Source: CAIQPV01 sp964480365
GTDB taxonomy: Bacteria; Pseudomonadota; Gammaproteobacteria; Burkholderiales; Gallionellaceae
Assembly (NCBI GenBank): GCA_964480365.1
Contig: CAYZPM010000004.1
Location: 75,778-139,777 of the forward strand
DNA: 64,000 bases
Direction of reading: 5' to 3'
Under the pieces are notes generated by a model. That model ran no database searches. It was not told where the DNA came from and was given only the letters and a program-made list of their open reading frames with translations. Positions 7,055-18,074 of the stretch are shown one piece after another. The stretch's first letter is position 1. Every line of letters starts with the position of its first letter. The translations under genes were made by a program, and so were the position numbers.

Positions 7055-9757
7055 ATGAGAAAGCCTGGTATCGAAAACTTTAAATACTACGTTGGCACGC
7101 GGTCGTTGGCCGATATTGCCACCCCGGAAGATCGCATCTGCGTGCTTAACATCACGGGTAACGAATCCCGTGCGGTGACCCCGGTCAGCCACGTCTATTC
7201 GGGAGGCAATGTGGTGTTCGGCACCTCGCCGGGCCGTCGTGGGCAGGTCGTTGAAACAAGCCTGGGTAATATCCCCGTTTACAACAACGTGCGCGAAGGA
7301 ATGGAGGCCGGACATAAATTCAACGTCGGCGTCGTCTATTTGCCGCCCTCTGCCGTGCGCGACGGTGTCGCCGAACTGATCCGGATCAATCCCGATGTCG
7401 AGAAAGTCATCATCCTCACCGAGAAAGTGTCTGTGCATGACTCCCGCGAGATACGTGCGCTTGGCCAGCAGCGCGGTGTGGACATTTTCGGTGCCAACTG
7501 CCTGGGTGTCGCGGACTCTTGGAACCATATCCGCATAGGCGGCGCACTGGGCGGCGACAATCCTGCCGAGAGTTTGCGCAAAGGCTCGGTCGCTATCTAT
7601 TCCAACTCCGGCAACTTCACCACCACCATCGCAAACTATCTGTCCATCGGTGGCTGGGGAACGACGACACTGATTTCCAGCGGCAAGGATGTGTACATCA
7701 ACTTTGCTACCCCCGAGTTTGCTTTTGCCATGGCTAACGACCCGCGCACCAAAGCGGCGGTGTTGTATTGCGAGCCTGGTGGTTATTACGAAGAAGCGGT
7801 TACCTTTGAAAAGCCGGTAGTCGCATGTGTGGTTGGTCGCTGGAAAGCGAACCTTACACGTGCAGTCGGCCACGCCGGCGCCATAGGCGGCTCGGGCGAC
7901 GGCGCGCTGGCCAAAGAAAAATGGTTCATGGACAAGTTCGGTGTGACCGACCTCTTCACGCCCGAAAATCCGGTGTGTTCGAAAAAAGGCGCGGTGGTCA
8001 CCAACATCTCCCACATTCCGCTGGCGCTGACTGCGGTGATGAAGTTGAACGGTGTCGAGAAGGACTTTCCGCCGGAAGGGAATCTGGAACTGAAACCATG
8101 GTTCGGCGATGATCAGGGTTTGAAACTTCCGCCCTCGTTGAGTATTCCCGTGGTTCAGGCCTTGTCGCCTTACGACGTACAAATCACCGAACTGCTCAAG
8201 CACGTGGGCGCTATCTTCCCGCGCCAAACCATGAAAGACTGTTCGGGAAGCTCGGTGATGGACCCCAAGACGCAGGTCACCAAGGTCAACGGCATTTCCA
8301 TTCTGGACACGGCCAAGCAGCCTCTGGAATCCAACCTGTGCCTGGCGCTGGTACGCGAACTCAACGACGCCAACGACAACGCCTTGTTCAATCTCGCGGT
8401 AGCGGCGCGGGTTAACCTGCACGGCGAGGTCATGCTGGCTGCCGCTGATGCGGCACGCGAGGCCGGCAACGCTCCCAATACGGCGATCAGTTCGGCTGTC
8501 GCGCTACTTGGCCCAAAACGCGTTGATGGGGCACGGCAGGCCGCCGACACGCTGGTTGAGTTGTTTGCGCACTCCGATCTGCTCACGGGTGATGACGAAC
8601 AGGCCAAAATTTCGCCAGCCACGGCCAGTCCCGAACAACTTGCAACCCTGCTGGGTAAAGCGCCGGATGCGCAAGCTGAAGCGATGCTCAAGGCTTACGA
8701 CAAACGCGGTGGCAAGTCGGTGTTCGTGCGTTACTTGCGCTCGCTGAACGGCCACCCGACCACCGATGCGGTGATCGCCGCGCTCACCACGACTATCGCG
8801 TGGGAGCCGCTGATTCGCAAGCGCATCTCGCGCTTGACGGTGCGCAATTTGCCTTGGTATGCCCACTTGTTCGCGGTCATCCTCGGCGCAGCGACCGAGG
8901 GCAAGCATCACCAGCCGGGCAAGTTCTGCGGTATCGACAATGAAGAAATTCTGGGTTCATGGACGATCACCGAATTGGCTTATCTTTCCTTGTTAGGTGA
9001 GCGTCCAACTGAGGCGACCCTATTCCCGTTCCAGGTCATCCTGGGGCTGATCATCTCCAACGGCGTCGGCACCATTTCGGCGCAGGGCTGTAAAGGCGCG
9101 GTATCGGCGGACGGCCCGGAATCGCCGGAGCGGGTGCAGATCAACAAGGGCATGATCGGTTTCCTCACCCACACTGGCTTTGCCCATGGCGGCAACGGCT
9201 ACGAGGGTATCCAGTTCCTGATCGAGAGCTTCAGCAACACCAACTTGGCCGACGCAGGCGCACTCGACCACGGCCTTGACCTGAAGGCGATGGCGACGAA
9301 ATTTGCGCTGGCATTCAATGACGAGAAAAAGGCTGGCAAGGCGCTCGGCCTGCCGGTGCGCAACATTCCCGGCGTCAACCATCCCGTGTTCAAGGGGCAT
9401 CAGGTCAACAAAGACCCGCGCGAAGTTTACATCGCGGAGTTGTTTGAGGAACGCGGTGAAAAGAACGTGTTCCACGACTTTTACCGTACGCTGGTTCAGG
9501 CCTTGTTCGACAACGGCGTGACCAATAACGTGTTCTGCGTCAACATTGACGCCATCATCGCCGCGATGCTGCTGAAGCTTCTGTGGTCACGCTACCGCAA
9601 GGGCGAATTCAGCGAAAGCTCGCTGGAAATGGCGGCATTCACCGCATTCCTGTTCGGTCGTATGGCGGGATGCGCAGGTGAAATTGACGACCATATCAAT
9701 CGTGGTCGCAACATGGATACGCGGACTCCAGCTTCGCAATGCAGTCATGTTTCGTAA
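7055..9757 (+). CDS. ATP-citrate-lyase-type large subunit (SucD-like plus citrate-synthase-like), enlarged
   Basis: A 900-aa protein. Residues 1-330 form a CoA-binding/SucD-like module with the phosphohistidine motif VGHAGA (His273) and GANCLGV near 147. The C-terminal part resembles the citrate-synthase-like domain of ACL: GVGTISAQGCKGAVSAD, GFAHGGNGYEG, NHPVFKGHQVNKDPR, then NIDAIIAAML and FLFGRMAGCAGEIDDH. Chlorobium-type large subunits are about 610 aa. Here roughly 290 extra residues lie between the two modules (about 340-630), partly looking like a second, degenerate citrate-synthase-like segment. With the 5649 product it should catalyse CoA- and ATP-dependent citrate cleavage. It could also be a citryl-CoA synthetase/lyase with another acyl substrate; no catalytic proof is visible. 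Confidence 0.72.
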   Translation: MRKPGIENFKYYVGTRSLADIATPEDRICVLNITGNESRAVTPVSHVYSGGNVVFGTSPGRRGQVVETSLGNIPVYNNVREGMEAGHKFNVGVVYLPPSAVRDGVAELIRINPDVEKVIILTEKVSVHDSREIRALGQQRGVDIFGANCLGVADSWNHIRIGGALGGDNPAESLRKGSVAIYSNSGNFTTTIANYLSIGGWGTTTLISSGKDVYINFATPEFAFAMANDPRTKAAVLYCEPGGYYEEAVTFEKPVVACVVGRWKANLTRAVGHAGAIGGSGDGALAKEKWFMDKFGVTDLFTPENPVCSKKGAVVTNISHIPLALTAVMKLNGVEKDFPPEGNLELKPWFGDDQGLKLPPSLSIPVVQALSPYDVQITELLKHVGAIFPRQTMKDCSGSSVMDPKTQVTKVNGISILDTAKQPLESNLCLALVRELNDANDNALFNLAVAARVNLHGEVMLAAADAAREAGNAPNTAISSAVALLGPKRVDGARQAADTLVELFAHSDLLTGDDEQAKISPATASPEQLATLLGKAPDAQAEAMLKAYDKRGGKSVFVRYLRSLNGHPTTDAVIAALTTTIAWEPLIRKRISRLTVRNLPWYAHLFAVILGAATEGKHHQPGKFCGIDNEEILGSWTITELAYLSLLGERPTEATLFPFQVILGLIISNGVGTISAQGCKGAVSADGPESPERVQINKGMIGFLTHTGFAHGGNGYEGIQFLIESFSNTNLADAGALDHGLDLKAMATKFALAFNDEKKAGKALGLPVRNIPGVNHPVFKGHQVNKDPREVYIAELFEERGEKNVFHDFYRTLVQALFDNGVTNNVFCVNIDAIIAAMLLKLLWSRYRKGEFSESSLEMAAFTAFLFGRMAGCAGEIDDHINRGRNMDTRTPASQCSHVS

Positions 9758-9761
9758 TTTC

Positions 9762-9898
9762 GTTAGGATGGGTGGAGCGTAGCGATAACCAATGACTTGG
9801 CTGTCGTTTCTGGACAGCTTAGTCAGATGGCTATGCAGAGCTACCCATCAATTTGTTACCGTGGAACGATGGGCATCGCGTTGCTCCACCCATCCTGC
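9762..9898. repeat. Composite repeat: GTAGGATGGG-type inverted repeat interrupted by a covarying hairpin
   Basis: The left part TTAGGATGGGTGGAGCG and the right part CTCCACCCATCCTGC are the arms of the repeat also seen at 3389-3468. In this copy the run GCGATA/CCCATC found intact at 3389 is split by about 54 nt containing the hairpin 9785-9834, with a possible TA duplication at the edges. This looks like one small element inserted in another. Confidence 0.6.
9785..9834 (+). repeat. Dispersed covarying hairpin, copy A
   Basis: It starts ATAACCA and ends ATGGCTAT, with inner arms TGACT/AGTCA and an inner stem-loop GCTGTC...GACAGC. It shares its plan with copies at 14436, 22818 and 52089 while the stem bases change in compensating pairs. 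Confidence 0.7.
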
Positions 9899-10104
9899 GC
9901 GAATTTAATTTTTACGCGATAATTTAGTTTTTAGCGCAACAACTCGGAGAAGAACGCAAGATGGGTAGAGCACATCGCCTAACCCAATCATTAAAGTTCA
10001 TCAAGCTTCGATGAGTTGCGCGGTTTCACCCGTCTTGTGACGACTACCACTCGTCCTGTGACGATTACTGATTTATTATTTGACGCACTAATTTTGGAGA
10101 ACTT

Positions 10105-12054
10105 ATGTCCGCATTAAACGTCGCACAGAAAATCCTCCTGGCAAATGCAGCCGGAGGTCTGAAACAGTTGCCCGAAGCTGGGCAACCATTGGAAATTCAA
10201 TTCACTCACACTCTGTATCAGGATGCCACCGGCACGGCCGCAGCACTCGCCTTCGAAAAGATGGGCGTGGATCGGGTGAAGACCACCTCCGTCATCGTGG
10301 TGGATCACAAGACCCTGCAAGTCGGCTACATTGACGGCGACGACCATCGCTACCTAGAGACCTTCAGCAAGAAATACGGCTGCTGGTTCTCACGCGGCGG
10401 GAATGGCATTTGCCACAGCGTATTTTTGGAAGACTTCGCTGCACCCGGCAAGTCGGTTATCGGCTCCGATTCCCACACCACCAACGCTGGCGGCATGGGC
10501 ATGCTGGCCATGGGCGCGGGCGGCACCGATGTGAGTTTTGCCATGGCTGGCACTTCTTACAAGATCGAAATGCCGCAGGTGGTGCAAGTGAATCTCACCG
10601 GCGCGCTGCATCCGGGCGTACTGGCCAAGGACGTGATCCTGAACGTGCTCAAGGTCATCGGCATCAAGGGCAACAAGGACATCTGCCTGGAGTACACCGG
10701 GCCGGGGTTGAAGAGTCTGGCAGTGCCTGATCGCGCGACCATCTGCAACATGGGAACCGAGGGCGGCGTCGCCTTCTCGATTTTTCCTTCGGATGAGATT
10801 ACCCAGGCTTTCCTCGAAGGCCGCCAACGCGCGAAGGATTTCCAGCCACTGTCTGCCGATGCGGGCGCAACGTATTCGCGTACCGTCGAGATAGACCTTT
10901 CGGCGCTGGTTCCCACCATCGCACTGTATCCGCGATTGAAGTCCATGGAGCCCGTATCCAAGCATGCCGGGATGCCCGTTGACGCCGTGTTCATCGGTAG
11001 CTGCACCAATGCCAACTACGAAAATCTGGCCCGTGTCGGCGAAATTCTGCGCGGCAAAAAAGTCAAGGTTGACACGGCTATTGCTCCTGGATCGCAGGCC
11101 ATCGCACGCCAACTGGCGGCGGCTGGCTACCTGGAAATTTTCTACGCAGCCGGTGTGCGCGTGTTGGAAAATGCCTGTAGCGCCTGTATCGGCCAGGGCT
11201 TCAGCCCACCCAGCGATGGCGTGATGCTGTCTACCGCCAACCGCAACTTCGCCGGACGCTCGGGAACCGAGAGCGCCGCTGTGCATCTGGTCAGCCCGGT
11301 TACTGCTGCGGCCAGCGCCGTCATGGGCTGCCTGACCGACCCGCGCGATCTCATCGGCGACAATCCTAATCTGACCATCAAGCAAGTGCCGCCGGTGGTT
11401 GACATGGCTGCCTATCAGGCACCGCTGCCGCCAGCCGAAGCTGCCAAGGTGGTGATGCGTTATGGCCCCGACATTGCGCCGCTGCCGACGCTGACCAGCT
11501 TGCCCGCGAAACTGGCAGGCGAAGTCATGCTCAAGCTGGGCGACGAAGTTACGACCGACCTGATCCAGCCAGCGGGCAAGTACCTGTCCCTGCGTTCCAA
11601 CGCGGACGAGTACGCCAAGCAGGCTACCTTCATTCAGGCCGACAAGACTTTCAGCGCCAGGGCTGCGGCAGTACGCGATGCGGGCCAGCATGGCTTCATC
11701 GTTGCAGGTGACGGCTACGGCATGGGTAGTTCCCGCGAGCACGCCGGGTTGTGTCCGCGCATTCTGGGGATACGCGCCATCGTAGCCAAGGGTTTCGAGC
11801 GCATCCACCTGGCCAATCTCGCCAACTTCGGCATACTGGGTCTGACCTTCGAGAATCCAGCCGACCTTGACCGCATAGAGCAAGGCGCCAAGGTTGCGCT
11901 GGATACTTCCGGTCTGGAGAGCGGTCATCTCAAGCTGGTAGTTGACGGTGTTGGCGATATCCCCCTCAAACTCGGACAAGGCAAGGAAGATATTCCCATG
12001 ATCCGTGCAGGTGGTGCGCTTTCATTGTTCGCCAGCCAGCAACAGTCGGCCTAA
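10105..12054 (+). CDS. Aconitate hydratase
   Basis: A 649-aa aconitase of the shorter (about 650-aa) bacterial/mitochondrial-like type, converting citrate to isocitrate with a [4Fe-4S] cluster. Cluster cysteines are seen in FIGSCTNANYENL and in ENACSACIGQG. The substrate loop SDSHTTNAGGMGMLAMG is near residue 120, and the swivel domain has GDGYGMGSSREHAG with the active-site Ser-Arg. The start is preceded by TTTGGAGAAC. It lies between the citrate-lyase-like genes and IDH on one strand. In a reductive TCA cycle it would feed citrate to the lyase; in oxidative mode it would supply IDH. It is cytoplasmic. Confidence 0.92.
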   Translation: MSALNVAQKILLANAAGGLKQLPEAGQPLEIQFTHTLYQDATGTAAALAFEKMGVDRVKTTSVIVVDHKTLQVGYIDGDDHRYLETFSKKYGCWFSRGGNGICHSVFLEDFAAPGKSVIGSDSHTTNAGGMGMLAMGAGGTDVSFAMAGTSYKIEMPQVVQVNLTGALHPGVLAKDVILNVLKVIGIKGNKDICLEYTGPGLKSLAVPDRATICNMGTEGGVAFSIFPSDEITQAFLEGRQRAKDFQPLSADAGATYSRTVEIDLSALVPTIALYPRLKSMEPVSKHAGMPVDAVFIGSCTNANYENLARVGEILRGKKVKVDTAIAPGSQAIARQLAAAGYLEIFYAAGVRVLENACSACIGQGFSPPSDGVMLSTANRNFAGRSGTESAAVHLVSPVTAAASAVMGCLTDPRDLIGDNPNLTIKQVPPVVDMAAYQAPLPPAEAAKVVMRYGPDIAPLPTLTSLPAKLAGEVMLKLGDEVTTDLIQPAGKYLSLRSNADEYAKQATFIQADKTFSARAAAVRDAGQHGFIVAGDGYGMGSSREHAGLCPRILGIRAIVAKGFERIHLANLANFGILGLTFENPADLDRIEQGAKVALDTSGLESGHLKLVVDGVGDIPLKLGQGKEDIPMIRAGGALSLFASQQQSA

Positions 12055-12072
12055 CTGCGTAGAGTAATAGGG

Positions 12073-12099
12073 TGTAGGTCGGGCAAAGCCCGGCCTACA
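12073..12099. terminator. GC-rich hairpin between aconitase and IDH
   Basis: TGTAGGTCGGGC, loop AAA, then GCCCGGCCTACA. The stem is strong but no run of T follows, so it may be a repeat or an mRNA-stabilising hairpin rather than a true terminator. Confidence 0.4.
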
Positions 12100-12124
12100 T
12101 TACTTAAACCTGAAAGAGAAAAAT

Positions 12125-14350
<2,226 letters not shown>

Positions 14351-14435
14351 TTAAACCAAATAATTCATTAGTGGTGAGTCCCCTCCTCCTTGCAGTCCGT
14401 CAAATTTTTGGCCGGGCACACGGGGAGGGCTAGGG

Positions 14436-14482
14436 ATAACCCATCACTTGCTGCGTTTTTTGCAGCTTAGTGAGATGGCTAG
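14436..14482 (+). repeat. Dispersed covarying hairpin, copy B
   Basis: It starts ATAACCC and ends ATGGCTAG, with arms TCACT/AGTGA and an inner stem-loop GCTGC...GCAGC. It lies in the 277-nt gap between IDH and MDH, which otherwise holds no gene. Confidence 0.65.
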
Positions 14483-14627
14483 TAGTTCTATCAGGGGGTA
14501 GAAGCGTTCACTTCACCACTTTTGCCCCCATCCTGATGAACTAGCTTCGGTTCTAATGAATTTTTGAGGTTATTAAGGAAGCTTTGTTTTGTAATACTCA
14601 ACATCAATTACCGCGCAGGAGCATATT

Positions 14628-15611
14628 ATGAAAGCACCCGTTCGTGTCACCGTCACCGGAGCCGCTGGCCAGATTGGCTACGCTGCCATATTCCGCATTG
14701 CCAACGGAGACATGCTGGGGCCTGACCAGCCCATTATCCTGCAATTACTGGACTTGCCGCAGGCACAAGAAGTGTTGCGCGGTGTAATGATGGAGCTGGA
14801 GGATTGCGCCTTTCCACTGCTGCAACAAATCATCATCTCCGACGACCCGAAAATCGCTTTCAAGGATACCGAAGTCGCCATGCTGATCGGCGCACGTCCA
14901 CGCAGCAAGGGTATGGAACGCAAAGATTTGATCGAAGCCAATGCGGCGATCTTCTCCGCGCAAGGCAAGCTGCTTAACGAATACGCGGCGCGCCACGTCA
15001 AGGTATTGGTGGTGGGCAACCCGGCCAACACCAACGCGCTGATCGCAATGAAAAACGCCCCCGATCTCGATCCGCACAACTTTACTTCTATGATGCGTCT
15101 CGATCATAACCGCGCTATCGCGCAAGTCGCACAGAAGCTATTCCAGCCGATCCACGACATCAAGAGAATGGTCGTTTGGGGTAACCATTCCGGAACGCAA
15201 TATCCCGATCTCGACCACTCCGAGATTCGCGGTCGTCAGGTGCGTGACCTCCTGCCGGATCCGGCTTGGATTGAAGGTAAATTCATCCCCACCGTGCAAA
15301 AACGCGGAACAGCAGTCATCGAGGCGCGCGGGCTTTCCAGTGCGGCGAGTGCCGCAAATGCGGCGATTGCGCACATCCACGACTGGATACTCGGCTCACA
15401 CCACAACAATTGGGTAAGCATGGGCGTCCCGTCCGATGGCAGTTATGGCATACCGGAAGGCGTAATTTACGGTTTCCCGGTAAGGTGCAAACAAGGTCGT
15501 TTTCAAATCGTGCAGGATCTGACCATCAGCGAACTGGGGCGCAAGCATATGGAAAACAGCTATCGCGAACTGGCTGAGGAACGCGATCATGTGAAAGGCA
15601 TGCTCGGATAA
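14628..15611 (+). CDS. mdh: Malate dehydrogenase
   Basis: A 327-aa malate dehydrogenase of the beta/gammaproteobacterial cytosolic type. It has the Rossmann motif VTGAAGQIGY at residues 9-18, an NAD-binding and active-site loop with GARPRSKGMERKDL, the MRLDHNRA aspartate region, and the catalytic histidine in VWGNHSGTQYPD. It interconverts malate and oxaloacetate. As neighbour of the citrate-lyase-like enzyme it would remove the oxaloacetate released by citrate cleavage, or supply oxaloacetate in the oxidative direction. The start is preceded by GCAGGAGC. The TPR-methyltransferase gene follows after 22 nt. Confidence 0.95.
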   Translation: MKAPVRVTVTGAAGQIGYAAIFRIANGDMLGPDQPIILQLLDLPQAQEVLRGVMMELEDCAFPLLQQIIISDDPKIAFKDTEVAMLIGARPRSKGMERKDLIEANAAIFSAQGKLLNEYAARHVKVLVVGNPANTNALIAMKNAPDLDPHNFTSMMRLDHNRAIAQVAQKLFQPIHDIKRMVVWGNHSGTQYPDLDHSEIRGRQVRDLLPDPAWIEGKFIPTVQKRGTAVIEARGLSSAASAANAAIAHIHDWILGSHHNNWVSMGVPSDGSYGIPEGVIYGFPVRCKQGRFQIVQDLTISELGRKHMENSYRELAEERDHVKGMLG

Positions 15612-15633
15612 AGCCGCCAAGGCGAAGGGTTTT

Positions 15634-16941
15634 ATGGCTGAGCAAGACCATACCAAAAAGCTGTTTTCCACAGCGTTTCGCAAACATCTCGATGGCGATC
15701 TGGTTGCAGCCGAAGCGCTTTACCGGGAAATTATCCTTGCCGACCCCGGCGACCCGCAAGCCAAGCACTACCTGGGGTTTTTGCTGCAACAAACCGACCG
15801 ATTGCCTGAGGCTTTTGAGCAGCTAACAACTGCTATCGCCCTTGATGATCGTCATGCCGAGTGGCATTTTAATCTGGGCATCGTACTTTCCAAGCAAGGT
15901 TTTGTCACTGCCGCCATTGACGCCTTTTCCCGCGCAATCGCCATCAATCCAGACCAGTATTTTTTCTGGACCAATCTGGGGGCTTCGTTCGAATTAAATC
16001 AGGAATGGGCTCGCGCCGAGGAGTGCTACAAAACGGCGACAAACCTTGATCCGAATTGCCCGGATGCATTCTATTTGCTATCGGCTTTATGCCTGAAACA
16101 GGAGCGATTTCCAGAGGCCCGGCATTTCAACTACTGCGGCATTATTGCCGCACCGGCAGACAGCAAATCAAAAATTATCCTGGGCCAAGCCTATTATCAG
16201 TTGGGCCGGGAAAACGACGCCATTGCGCTGTTTGAAAGCTGGCTGGAAGAGGAGCCGGGCAACCCGGTGGCGACGCATTTATTGACCGCCTATCGGGGAC
16301 AGCAAGCACCAGAGCGATGTACCCGCCAGTATATCGAACGTACATTTAATGGCTTCGCGAAAAGCTTTGAAAATATTCTGGGCAGATTAAACTATTGTGG
16401 CCCGCAACTGGTGCAGGATTACCTTGCCACGCTCAACTTGCCTGCCGCCAGCCTTAGCGTGCTGGATCTGGGCTGCGGCACCGGCTTGGTGGGCGAGGTT
16501 TTAAAGCCCTATGCTCGCGTAATGGTGGGCGTCGATCTCAGCCAATCCATGTTGGATCAAGCCGTCGCCAAGCAGCTATACCATCAACTACATAAATCCG
16601 ATATCACGGATTTTTTACTGGCATGCCACGACCAGTACGACCTTATCACCTGCATGGACACGTTTATCTATCTGGGTCGTCTGGACGAAGTTATCGCGCT
16701 GATTTATCAGAAACTGAAAACCGGTGGCATGTTGCTCTTCAGCACCGAGAAGCTGTCTGGAGATCGCGAGTTTACCTATCGATTGAATATCAGCGGCAGA
16801 TATAGCCATCACCCCGATTACCTGACTGCAATACTGGACAAGACCGGCTTCAAGATCGCGCAGATAGGTGATGTCGAGATCAGAAATGAATCGGGTTACC
16901 CGATTGAAGGGCAGTTTGTTTGGGTGAGCCGCACGGAATAA
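15634..16941 (+). CDS. TPR-repeat SAM-dependent methyltransferase
   Basis: A 435-aa two-part protein. Residues 1-200 hold about four TPR helix pairs (for example AKHYLGFLLQQTDRLPEAFEQL and WHFNLGIVLSKQGFVTAAIDAF). The C-terminal 200 residues are a class I methyltransferase with SAM-binding VLDLGCGTGLVGEVL around residue 280 and VGVDLSQSMLDQA as the second strand. The substrate is unknown; such fusions are often placed beside glycan or lipid genes, but nothing here shows that. It follows mdh closely and may share its transcript. The 3' end meets intI tail to tail with 15 nt between. Confidence 0.8.
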   Translation: MAEQDHTKKLFSTAFRKHLDGDLVAAEALYREIILADPGDPQAKHYLGFLLQQTDRLPEAFEQLTTAIALDDRHAEWHFNLGIVLSKQGFVTAAIDAFSRAIAINPDQYFFWTNLGASFELNQEWARAEECYKTATNLDPNCPDAFYLLSALCLKQERFPEARHFNYCGIIAAPADSKSKIILGQAYYQLGRENDAIALFESWLEEEPGNPVATHLLTAYRGQQAPERCTRQYIERTFNGFAKSFENILGRLNYCGPQLVQDYLATLNLPAASLSVLDLGCGTGLVGEVLKPYARVMVGVDLSQSMLDQAVAKQLYHQLHKSDITDFLLACHDQYDLITCMDTFIYLGRLDEVIALIYQKLKTGGMLLFSTEKLSGDREFTYRLNISGRYSHHPDYLTAILDKTGFKIAQIGDVEIRNESGYPIEGQFVWVSRTE

Positions 16942-16956
16942 CGCGTTGACCAATCA

Positions 16957-17952
16957 CTACCGATCCAGCGGACTGACCACACCCTTGCCGCCTTTATTCA
17001 ATACGTGGGTGTAAATCATCGTGGTGGAAACATCCGAATGGCCGAGCAGTTCCTGCACTGTCCTGATGTCGTAGCCGGATTGTAAAAGATGCGTGGCGAA
17101 CGAATGGCGCAAAGTATGAGGCGTAGCGGGCTTGATTAGCTCCGCATCGCGCACCGACTGCTTCACTGCGCGTTGCACGCCCTTCTCATCCACATGATGG
17201 CGACGGGTCTTGCCGGAACGCGGATCAACCGACAAATTCTTGGAAGGAAAAACATACTGCCAGCCCCAGTCGCGCCCAGAAGCGGGATTTTTCTTGTCCA
17301 GCGCGAAAGGCAAATACACCTCGCCGCATCCCTGCATCAAGTCCTCATCGTGCAAGGCCTTCACCTTAGCCAGATGCGCCTTGAGCGACGCCACCACGGC
17401 CTCCGGCAACATTGTCACCCTGTCTTTGAACCCCTTGCCCTCTCGCACCACAATCTCGCGCCGCGAAAACTCCACATCCTTTACTCGCAAGCGTACCGCT
17501 TCCATCAGGCGCATTCCCCCGCCGTACAACAAAGAGGCGATCAGCAAATGCGTACCCTTCAGGTGCGACAACAGGGACTGCACCTCAATCACCGTCAACA
17601 CCACAGGCAGGCGCTTGGGCGCTTTGGCCTGAGTGATGTTATCCAGCCACGCCAATTGAATCTCCAGCACTTCGCGGTAGAGAAACAGCAACGCTGACTT
17701 GGCTTGATTCTGCGTGGAAGCGGAAACCTTGCCCGCTACCGCCAAGTGCGTAAGGAAAGCCTCCACATCGTGCGCGCCCATATCTTTCGGGTGGCGCTTG
17801 CCATGAAACCAGATAAAGCGTTTAATCCAGTCCACGTAAGTTTGTTCAGTGCGAATACTGTAGTGCTTCACGCGCAACTTGCCGCGAACTTGGTCGAGTA
17901 ACTTGGGGGGATTTAGTGTGGTGTTTTTATCTGAAGAATTAGGGGGTGCCAT
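16957..17952 (-). CDS. intI: Integron integrase IntI
   Basis: A 331-aa tyrosine recombinase. Besides the catalytic set (Arg in GGGMRLMEAVRLR, HxLRHSFATHLL, His in ELLGHSDVSTT, nucleophile Tyr in MIYTHV) it has the insertion unique to integron integrases, with LPFALDKKNPASGRDWGWQ and FPSKNLSVDPRSG followed by RRHH. I chose the start at 17952 because GAGGTGAAATT directly precedes it; a longer frame runs to 18045 but would consume attI. IntI recombines attI with attC sites to capture cassettes. It faces away from the array, as is standard. The frame is intact, so the integron may be active. Confidence 0.93.
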   Translation of the reverse strand: MAPPNSSDKNTTLNPPKLLDQVRGKLRVKHYSIRTEQTYVDWIKRFIWFHGKRHPKDMGAHDVEAFLTHLAVAGKVSASTQNQAKSALLFLYREVLEIQLAWLDNITQAKAPKRLPVVLTVIEVQSLLSHLKGTHLLIASLLYGGGMRLMEAVRLRVKDVEFSRREIVVREGKGFKDRVTMLPEAVVASLKAHLAKVKALHDEDLMQGCGEVYLPFALDKKNPASGRDWGWQYVFPSKNLSVDPRSGKTRRHHVDEKGVQRAVKQSVRDAELIKPATPHTLRHSFATHLLQSGYDIRTVQELLGHSDVSTTMIYTHVLNKGGKGVVSPLDR

Positions 17953-18057
17953 AATTTCACCTCGAATAAAAACAAGGCATTGCTGGATTGATTCCAGATT
18001 ATACACCTCGAAGGTGCCTTTCACGGCGCGTTTTAGGGTGTCCACTTTACGTTAGAC
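17953..18057. promoter_or_regulatory. attI region with crossover core GTTAGAC
   Basis: This is the gap between intI and the first cassette. The core GTTAGAC is at 18051-18057. Its complement GTCTAAC opens the attC of the first cassette (18441), as expected when the cassette inserted here. The cassette promoter and intI promoter should lie in this segment, but I do not see a convincing pair of boxes. Confidence 0.65.
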
Positions 18058-18074
18058 ATGATTAAAGACGTTCT

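Larger units (their letters stand above)
9758..10104. other. Gene-free stretch between the citrate-lyase-like gene and aconitase
   Basis: These 347 nt hold a composite repeat (9762-9898, with hairpin 9785-9834 inside it), then AT-rich sequence with two copies of a CGTC(T/C)TGTGACGA motif at 10038-10066. The aconitase ribosome-binding site TTTTGGAGAAC lies just before 10105. I see no ORF worth calling. Confidence 0.6.

Noticed and set aside
7025..8422. A 465-codon frame opposite the large citrate-lyase-like gene
   Set aside because: Shadow frame of a strongly conserved gene; no motif of its own.
10390..11979. A 529-codon frame opposite aconitase
   Set aside because: Shadow of aconitase, biased composition, no ribosome-binding site.
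17953..18045. A longer intI start at 18045
   Set aside because: The extra 31 codons cover the attI side and lack similarity; GAGGTGAAATT directly precedes the ATG at 17952.
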